A program made the position numbers and the translations under genes. Below, one piece after another: positions 57,516 to 64,000 of a DNA stretch of 64,000 nucleotides. The notes under the pieces were generated by a model. It saw only the letters and a list, made by a program, of their open reading frames with translations, ran no database searches and was not told where the DNA came from. Within the stretch, counting starts at the first letter, position 1. The number at the start of each line of letters is the position of its first letter. The DNA comes from Lentinula raphanica (Eukaryota; Basidiomycota; Agaricomycetes; Agaricales; Omphalotaceae): positions 992,001-1,056,000 of the forward strand of contig JANVFP010000008.1 of the NCBI GenBank assembly GCA_027919835.1, read 5' to 3'.

Positions 57516-58906
57516 AATTAACTCAGCACGATCAGAGACAACTGGATACTCACCTTTCTTCCTGAACACCGGCCGTATGCCCCGCTCGTTCCTGTGGAAT
57601 TCGGCTGATAAGAATGAATATCCAGGAATTAGAACTTACGCTCAACGGATGAAACAAGGCATCATGCAGGCTCATGACAGCATCCTAGATGCTAGAGTTA
57701 AACAGACCCGCGATGCGAATCGGCGCCGCCGGCCTGCTTCATTTGAAGAGGGAGACCTGGCATACATCTCCACTCAGAGTATAGCGTTCCCTAAAGGCTA
57801 CGCAAGAAAATTAGTGCCAAAGTACATTGGTCCATACAAGATCTTGAAAAGCTATGGAAATGATACATTCAAATTGAACTTACCGAATCGTCTGAAACAA
57901 CGAGGCGTGCACGACGCTTTTCATGCATCCTTACTACGGATCCATGTCCCGAATGACGACCGTCTCTTCCCAGGACGGCTCGAGACTCGAGTAGTGGACT
58001 TTGAAGAAGTTGAAGGAGAATGGGCCCATTGCCCATTCTGGAATCCGAATGAATGCACTATTCCAGGTTGGATGGAAAAGTGGAGACACGACGTGGTTAC
58101 CGTACCACCAGATTGACCACTTAGACGCGCTTGGAGACTGTTTTGAAGCTATCGGTATCTCCAATATTTCTGAATTGACCAGCGGAGGGCGCGAGAACGT
58201 ACCAGATCCGAACTTAGAGCCCAATATGGGGACTAACGAAGCCCCTGTAGTGGCAGCAGTGAGCTCCATGCAATTCAGTATAGACCTGGATAATGGTTTG
58301 AGGTTAGAAGAAGAGGAAATGCTTAAAGAGAGCACGAAACTCATCTCATCTCCCAAGAACATGTCTGTCTCTCAGACCCCTTCTGCTCCTACTACTCCTA
58401 CCCAGCCTCGCTCTTGGATGAAGCGGGTGAAGGCCAACAAAATTGTCGCCTTCTCACCCGGCGGACTCCACTATGCGACGACTTACCAGGAGATCATCGA
58501 TATGCTCGAGTTCGACCGTCTGCTCCGGCTCCCGAACGCGATGGCCACTAAATACGACATCCCCATGTCGTACCAATACTTCTCGACCCAAGTGAATAAT
58601 GATGCCCTTATCCATCCCGCGAAATTCGCGACCCCTTCGACACCTAGACTGGTGTCATTCATGGGTCTACTTCACCCATGGTGGACCACCGGTGTTTGTA
58701 CCCTTCATCTACAGCACCAGCCAGGTATTCGTCGGGTCACCTCTTGCGTGACCATGCTGGACAGATCATGGGAGACGCCCCTCCCAAGCCCAAGACCAAA
58801 CGAGCGAATGTTTGAGCGAAGAGAGGAGGACGCGGCGTTTGGCCCGATCGTGGTTCCATGTACGACCAACGATTTGACGGAACGTGGAAGAGGAACTTCC
58901 CCATGA
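57516..58906 (+). mobile_element. Ty3/gypsy pol fragment: integrase C-terminus and chromodomain-like end
   Basis: The frame reads AINSARSETTGYSPFFLNTG, the end of a gypsy integrase core. It continues with a basic FEEGDLAYISTQSIAFPKGY and KLVPKYIGPYKILKSYGNDT-type C-terminal integrase domain, then LNLPNRLKQRGVHDAFHASL. After a shift, NALFQVGWKSGDTTWLPYHQ resembles a chromodomain-like targeting module. A further open region (PGGLHYATTYQEIIDMLEFD) follows, with no recognised domain. Protease, reverse transcriptase, RNase H and most of integrase are absent, so it is a dead 3' fragment. Confidence 0.8.
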
Positions 58907-59029
58907 TACGTGGCGGATTCTCGTCGATGCCTTCTTTGGAAACATCTACCCCGGTCACCTTTCAATCAGATCCTTCATCAGTTCTCAAATCCCTGCCGGC
59001 ATAGATTAGCCCCATGTACCTCAGGCTGC

Positions 59030-59300
59030 AGATGATTCCGCTCCTCCCTCTTATCCTTCCACTATGACTACCGACGATTTCTTCGCTAGTCTTGACCTCG
59101 GCCCTAATGTGATGGCCAGCATCTATTTCGAGTCCGATCCTACTCAAACCGCAGATGCTAGTCTCCCAAGTCAGACTCGTAGCTTGAGAATTGCAAGACA
59201 GTCGTTGCACTCAATCTAGATGCTGGACCTTCCGGAACCTATTCGTCCAGTAATGAAGGGATGGACGTCGTGGACGCGTCAAGGACGAGTATGGATTTCG
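59030..59300 (+). mobile_element. Retroelement-like coding fragment, interrupted copy
   Basis: The frame MTTDDFFASLDLGPNVMASI and YFESDPTQTADA is cut by a micro-insertion at 59159-59217 and resumes as GPSGTYSSSNEGMDVVDA. The uninterrupted counterpart is at about 45585-45660. Confidence 0.6.
59159..59217. mobile_element. 59-bp micro-insertion, TCTCCC...CAGACTC family, copy 4
   Basis: The insert begins TAGTCTCCCAAGTCAGACTC and is flanked by AGATGC at 59153-59158 and 59218-59223; the repeat can be read as AGATGCT if the boundary is moved one base. The empty site GCGGGTGCTGGACC at about 45599-45612 confirms exact insertion. Near its right end it has TCAATCTAG, which could act as a 3' splice site. 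Confidence 0.85.
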
Positions 59301-61252
59301 GCCGAAAAGTGTACTCTCTCACGATAACATGTCCAGATGGCGGTGCAATATGATGATCGTGGAAGGCGACGGCGGAGGGGAATTCAAAGTCGTGTTGGAG
59401 AGCGACGAGGGAAGCTTCAATGGCTCGGACATTTTCGAGGGCTTTGTGGGCGCCACCGGAAGTAAGCGCTACTGGAAGTGGGCATTACCGGTAGTGGGCA
59501 TGTAACTTGGCTGAGGATCGGGTGCCTTCTCTTTACCTTTGTCGCTCTTGGGAGTAGAGGCCTCAGAGACAACCGCAGGAGCTCGTGATGCAGACGATGC
59601 GGAAGGGTTGGAGGACAGACATGTGACAATAGCTTGGATGGTGTATTACTATTTCATCTCGTTGGAATGGTGATTGTTCAGATGAGCTTCAAGTTGTTCC
59701 TTCACCGACAAAGGAGAAACTGAATGAGCCTCGAAAGACTTGGAGACCTGGACACTCCTGGACAGCATCCTACGCTCTTCAGATTTGGGCTTCTCCTGCT
59801 ACAACATGTTATAAAGTAACGTGTTTTGGCTGACCAGTGGAAGAGTGCGACAAATCTGAGGCACTGGCTTAGAGGGTGTAGATGCCTTCTTGGATACAGG
59901 GTGGTTGGGGATTGAACGCTGAACATAAGACGAAGGAAATCCTCTACAGTTTTGATTTTTTGGCACATTTCTTTGTCCCCAATCTCTCTTCTCATAGTAG
60001 ACATCTCCAACATGTTTTCTCACTTCACGACTGCCCTCTAACATTCCTGACTTTTGTTATGTATATTTGTTCTATCATTGAACATCAATGGTGATGGAAC
60101 CTTAACTTTTTTAACATGCTTCTTGACATACACTACCCACTACGTTTCGAATACTGTGAGTATACTCGTATCCGCCGAAGCGAAGCGCAGGCACTTTCTA
60201 AGTCTTGTATGTACTATGAGTGATCATAGCCTGGCTAGCCGTCTTTCAAGAAGAAAAAATCGTTCTTGAATAAAGAGTGATCATTGCATCAACACCCGTC
60301 CGCGATGACGTCTGTTTCATCTCCAAAACCGACACGCCGACGCTTCGCAAAATCGCTTACACCGCTCGTAACAGCTCGTAACCACCTGCCACCAGAGCAG
60401 CGAAGACCCGGAACATGTGTTAGAAGAGGCAAAGATAGTGTTGAGTGGAACTCCACTGTGTGAAGCCTAAAAATGCCCGCTCACGATATCTAATGCCACG
60501 CATATAACAACCAGGAAGGACATGTAGGCTAGAACAAATCTGTTACGACCCCAGACCGCCCACGTTCGTCCAGTGAAGACCACTTTTGGTAGACAGTGAA
60601 CAGTTTCTCCGTTACTATTGATACCAGGACTAGTTGAACGGGAAGACGTACCAATTATCGCTGCTCGCCCTAAGACACTCAGCGCCCCGATGAACTGGTG
60701 CCACTATTACAGCTAATCATAGGTCGGGGTGAACAACACGGTCTTGGAGGTAAAGCAGACGATTGATGCTACGTACTTAGGATCTAGAAAGCTTAAGAGG
60801 CCGCAATGGACTGACAAAAAGGTCCTATTGTCGGCAGATAGAACAGGAACTAAGAGGGCAATGCGTTGATTGTGAGCACGTAAGTGACATTTCCTCCGTG
60901 TTTTCAATTGTCTTGATTCGTCGTTCTGTTATGAGATTGAGAGCCATGGGAATGCGGAGGTGAGGAATAGTCAATAGGCGGTAGTGGCTTGTGTAAAAGG
61001 GCGTTGGAAAAGTTCGAGCAGAAGGAAGAGGCTACATCACGTGACTAGGTGGAATAAGTGGAATAAGAGCCATCGCGGTTGTGATCCTCAAGAGCTTCTT
61101 CTCAATCACGAACGGCTTGGCTGAAAAGAATCGGCAAAGGAGTTTGAAGGAGGCGTTGAGGATATCCTGTCATCATGCATCAATAGTTGGATAGTGGACT
61201 TCATCTAAGAAAGAAAGCTATCACGATACACGACGTAGCTCGAGTTGTTCAC
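59300..61252. other. Gene-poor stretch
   Basis: Short frames on both strands (for example 60713-60907 minus) are unrecognised. The stretch holds the micro-insertion at 60227-60274 and otherwise nothing I can support. Confidence 0.4.
60227..60274. mobile_element. 48-bp micro-insertion, TAGCCTGGCTAGCC family, copy 2
   Basis: Starts TAGCCTGGCTAGCCGTCT and lies between perfect 9-bp repeats GAGTGATCA (60218-60226 and 60275-60283). The rest folds as a perfect 8-bp stem, TTCAAGAA...TTCTTGAA. Confidence 0.8.
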
Positions 61253-61304
61253 TCATTCACGAACGAGTTTACTCTTCGTGAACTAGAGACGGCTAGCCAG
61301 GCTA
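61253..61304. mobile_element. 52-bp micro-insertion, TAGCCTGGCTAGCC family, copy 3
   Basis: Same family in the opposite orientation; on the minus strand it starts TAGCCTGGCTAGCCGTCT. Flanking repeat TTGTTCAC at 61245-61252 and 61305-61312 (8 bp, perfect). Stem TTCACGAA...TTCGTGAA. Its first three bases (TAG) supply the stop codon of the minus-strand frame at 61302-61703. Confidence 0.8.
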
Positions 61305-61703
61305 TTGTTCACCTTCGTTGAAGATATTGAATGTAGCTGCATCACAGATTTCGTCCAGGGATGTGAAGTCATCAGGCTCGTATGTTGGAAAGCTGGTATA
61401 CTCGCGAAACAGACCAAACTCGTCAGGATCTGTTGACAGCATAGTTGGCTCTGGAGGGGGTGAAGGTGTTCTAGAAGCCGGTGCTGATGATAATGAATTG
61501 GGAATGGGAGGAGTTGATCCATGCCGGGTACGAGTTGGGATGGTAGATGAGAGATTAGATTGTGAAGGAATGAAGTCACGAAAGGCAGCAGGAAGAAACC
61601 GTTGGCGTTTCAGACGTCCAGTATGAGTGATCGTATTTTCATGAGCCTCAGGCTCTACAGTGGCAAAGATGGGATCAACTTCGCCTTCAGGATGCATGAA
61701 CAT
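61302..61703 (-). CDS. Hypothetical, possibly transposon-associated N-terminal fragment
   Basis: The frame of 133 residues (MFMHPEGEVDPIFATVEPEA) contains GRLKRQRFLPAAFRDFIPSQ, a Pro/Ser-rich linker, and DPDEFGLFREYTSFPTYEPD. This pattern of basic motif, Pro-rich linker and FGLYR-like motif recalls N-termini of Plavaka-type (KDZ superfamily) transposon proteins in mushrooms, but I cannot confirm it. The stop at 61302-61304 lies inside the micro-insertion; without it the frame would extend only about six codons more. Confidence 0.35.
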   Translation of the reverse strand: MFMHPEGEVDPIFATVEPEAHENTITHTGRLKRQRFLPAAFRDFIPSQSNLSSTIPTRTRHGSTPPIPNSLSSAPASRTPSPPPEPTMLSTDPDEFGLFREYTSFPTYEPDDFTSLDEICDAATFNIFNEGEQ

Positions 61704-62148
61704 CTCAACATTATGATCTTCAGTGATCCTAGGCTCGTGGACATCTATCTCAGCCTGATGGCGGTTAATACACAGAGTTGCACTGAGAAGAAAGGATGTT
61801 TGTACTGGGTTGTGTTGAATTGCCTGATCCTGATGAATTGACTTCAGCTTTTTTTCTTTTCGCAGAGCTTTAGGCTTTAGCGGCCAGAGTCCGTCGTTTT
61901 GATATTTCTAAATGTGAACGGGTAGAGCCAATACATTTTCTTTGATGGTTCTATATACCCCGGCCTTGATCAAAGAGGTCACCACATGTTTTGCAAAGGA
62001 CTTTGGGCATTGAATGGATAAAGTACACGATCGAGAAAGGACTTGATCGAATACGAGCGTTAAACTACTGACCTCAGTAGCTTACATAACTTATTACTTG
62101 AAGACTTAAGCGCTCATCGACTCTTCCTCTTACAGACTTACTATCACC

Positions 62149-63569
62149 ATGCCATCTCAAAAACGAACCAGCAAGAAGCTCAAGCCATCTCAAACTGTGC
62201 AAAAGAAGGCTCGAATGTCTTCGCAAGATCATTCTCAACCCCAAAAACCCAAGCCTCCAGTAATTATACGCTCCGACACCGAAAGCTCAAGTAAATCCTC
62301 AAGCGACTAGGAATCTTCAGAATCCTCTAGTAGCGAGAGCGACTCAAACAGTATCCTCATCTGATACTCTACCTAGCTCCAGCGCTGCACCTAATGAAGA
62401 AGCACCACCGCCAAAGAGGAAAAGTACAGTGCGGGTCATCCGATCAAGGTATGTATTGTAATCTCTTATCTCCTCAATTCCTGACTGTTCTTTTTACAGA
62501 ACGCGACACATAGATCCTATGGACAAGGTCGGCCGCTGGGCCATTTGCTCTATCGATGCCTTTCTCAATGTACAGGCCATTGAGGCGACCAAGCTTGAGT
62601 CACTCGAGAATGATTTTGAGTATGTATCCATTATTTTACATCACTGTTTCTAATTCTTCTAGGCCGGATGATGCGGACAAACTGTTCCTCAAAGCTTGGG
62701 ACCAGCTTGTAGCTGTGGCACCAGTAATTGAAAAGCTGTTGAAGAAGGCGCATACGGAGAAGGGCCAGCTTAAGTATGCTGATCCTCTTAACAAAGTGAG
62801 TACTACTTCTCTATGCATAAAATCTTCACTGAATAAGTCTAGATATCTCGAAGTATTCTGAGACAGTACCACACGAGTGTCATCCGTCGGGAGATAATTG
62901 ACTTTATTTCATTTGATGATGAACCACTTGCCAAACACCCGAAATCTCTTCGTGGCATTAACCACCCAGCAACTCTTCGTCTTATCATTCCTCACCGCTA
63001 TCGTGATAAGGTTGATGATCTCGAGTGAGCATACATTCTATTACTGTGCATATATCTTCTTATCCCATTATAGGTCTGTCCAAAAGCTTCAGAACGGTAG
63101 CATCACTATCCGAGCGACTGATCGGCCGGCGTTCCTCTACAACGAAGAGCAAGTCAATGACGACAACATTGAAGATGGTCTATTTACAGGTCCTATCGTA
63201 TTGCAGGTATGTTGTCACTTCGTCCTGTTGCTGCTTTCTATCTGAGTTCTACAGGTGTTCTATGCAATTTTCCTTGGTCTCGGCTCTGCTACATACAACT
63301 GGCGAATATCGGAAGAATTCAATCGCAGCACGGCATGAGAAAGGTAACCAGGAGAAACATCGCATATGTACAGGTACGTTTCATTACTCTTTTTGTTCAT
63401 GAACTGATATTTGCATTAGAACCGCTTTGCACTTTCAGCGGTTGAGAAATGGAACATACCGGACGGTCATTCTGACTATCAAGTTTTCTACAATGAGATC
63501 GTCGATTTCTTTGAGGAATACCCTGAAGACAAACAGTCGGTTCTGACCTTGAATTTCTGGAACAAGTAA
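62149..63569 (+). pseudogene. DUF6698-like gene, disrupted
   Basis: An ATG at 62149 opens a Lys/Ser-rich N-terminus (MPSQKRTSKKLKPSQ). It meets a stop at 62308-62310 and then a frameshift. Exons follow around 62500-62620 (VGRWAICSIDAFLNVQAIEA), 62664-62797 (DDADKLFLKAWDQLVAVAPV), 62844-63026 and 63074-63206 (RATDRPAFLYNEEQ, GLFTGPIVLQ). A last exon ends DFFEEYPEDKQSVL at 63569. The layout and the PAFLY and LFTGPIVLQVF-type blocks recall the fungal DUF6698 family, common in repeat-rich mushroom DNA. A further frameshift near 63310 separates VFYAIFLGLGSATY from HGMRKVTRRNIAYVQ. With a stop and two shifts it is a pseudogene. Confidence 0.6.
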
Positions 63570-64000
63570 CAGCGCTTGTTTCTGATTCGCTTCCAGGGAA
63601 GTTTTTGGACGTAAAGATGGTTTAGCCTCTCGCTGCCTCTCGCTGGTCGTATCCGTGTCGGAGATAGTGTTCCAAGATGGTGAGAAGATTTTCTCCTTCA
63701 TCTGACAAGTATCGAAGAAGATATAGCCTGATATAGCTTTTTGAATGCCGCAAGGGTTTAGCTGGCCTGAAGACTGCCGATGCCAACACATCAGACCTAC
63801 TACTACTGATACTCATTGTATCCCCCTCCGCTTTCATCCCCCTGCAGTCTACCTTCCTCTTTGGCCGGGTTGAGATCGCTGCAGACGGGGCTGTTAGTGC
63901 CGGCTGTTCCTATTTGGGACCCCACCAGTGTGGTGGAGCCGTGTTTATTCTACATTTTCTTAGTTTGTGTTTTCATTCGTGGTCTCTGTATTCAATGCTC
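63570..64000. other. Right edge, no gene resolved
   Basis: A minus-strand frame at 63622-63837 (MKAEGDTMSISSSRSDVLAS) is short and unrecognised. Genes beyond the edge cannot be judged. Confidence 0.3.

Noticed and set aside
57415..58116. A genuine cyclin-integrase fusion gene
   Set aside because: The frame is open by accident of the junction at 57515; it lacks the cyclin fold upstream and integrase catalytic residues, and is bounded by an inverted repeat from a rearrangement.
60227..61304. A single 1.08-kb DNA transposon with TAGCCTGGCTAGCCGTCT terminal inverted repeats
   Set aside because: Each end has its own direct repeats immediately around about 50 bp (GAGTGATCA; TTGTTCAC), and a lone copy with the same structure occurs at 6638. 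Three independent small insertions fit better.

Overview
This window reads as nuclear DNA of a mushroom-forming basidiomycete (Agaricomycetes). Genes are split by introns of about 45-85 nt with GTRNGT donors and CAG/TAG acceptors. The recognisable proteins are typically fungal: Slu7, a DEDD-type Argonaute, Cog7, a SNAP50/SNAPC3-like factor, an RNase H2 B-subunit, an F-box protein, an Spt5-like KOW protein, a Pho80-type cyclin and Mug113/T5orf172-type GIY-YIG proteins. There are no bacterial operons. Exon joins below were made by eye; without transcripts they are models.

Layout. 1-2.8 kb: a tandemly duplicated gene of unknown function. 3.5-16.8 kb: the housekeeping block, all on the minus strand (unknown gene, SLU7, Argonaute, COG7, SNAPC3-like). 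17.1-26.6 kb: a segmental duplication of an unknown Cys/His-plus-coiled-coil gene together with the 5' end of RNase H2B. The first copy is split by about 4.3 kb of foreign DNA: gag-like and Sfi1-like relics, a minisatellite, and two copies of a 704-bp inverted-repeat element. 26.7-28.6 kb: F-box protein. 29-39.9 kb: accessory DNA with two GIY-YIG paralogues (one intact, one frameshifted), an E2 ubiquitin-conjugating pseudogene, a LAMMER/CLK kinase pseudogene, minisatellites and paralogous relics. 39.9-42.9 kb: Spt5-like gene. 43-64 kb: repeat-rich DNA with a truncated NMD3 pseudogene, an intron-containing tRNA-Arg(TCT), a gag-like pseudogene, a long-arm inverted-repeat element, a Pho80-type cyclin whose 3' part is rearranged against a Ty3/gypsy integrase fragment, and a DUF6698-like pseudogene.

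The most unusual signal is a set of very small nuclear insertions of about 38-59 bp. They begin with TAG, can fold into one or two hairpins, and are mostly flanked by 6-11-bp direct repeats that look like target-site duplications. One group (TAGCCTGGCTAGCCGTCT) has three copies; a second (TCTCCC...CAGACTC) has four. For two copies the window itself contains a related, uninterrupted sequence that serves as the empty site. They resemble, in scale and structure, the double-hairpin elements of some fungal mitochondrial genomes, but here they lie in nuclear DNA. Argonaute is the one clear genome-defence gene. Several other loci are gene fragments trapped among repeats.
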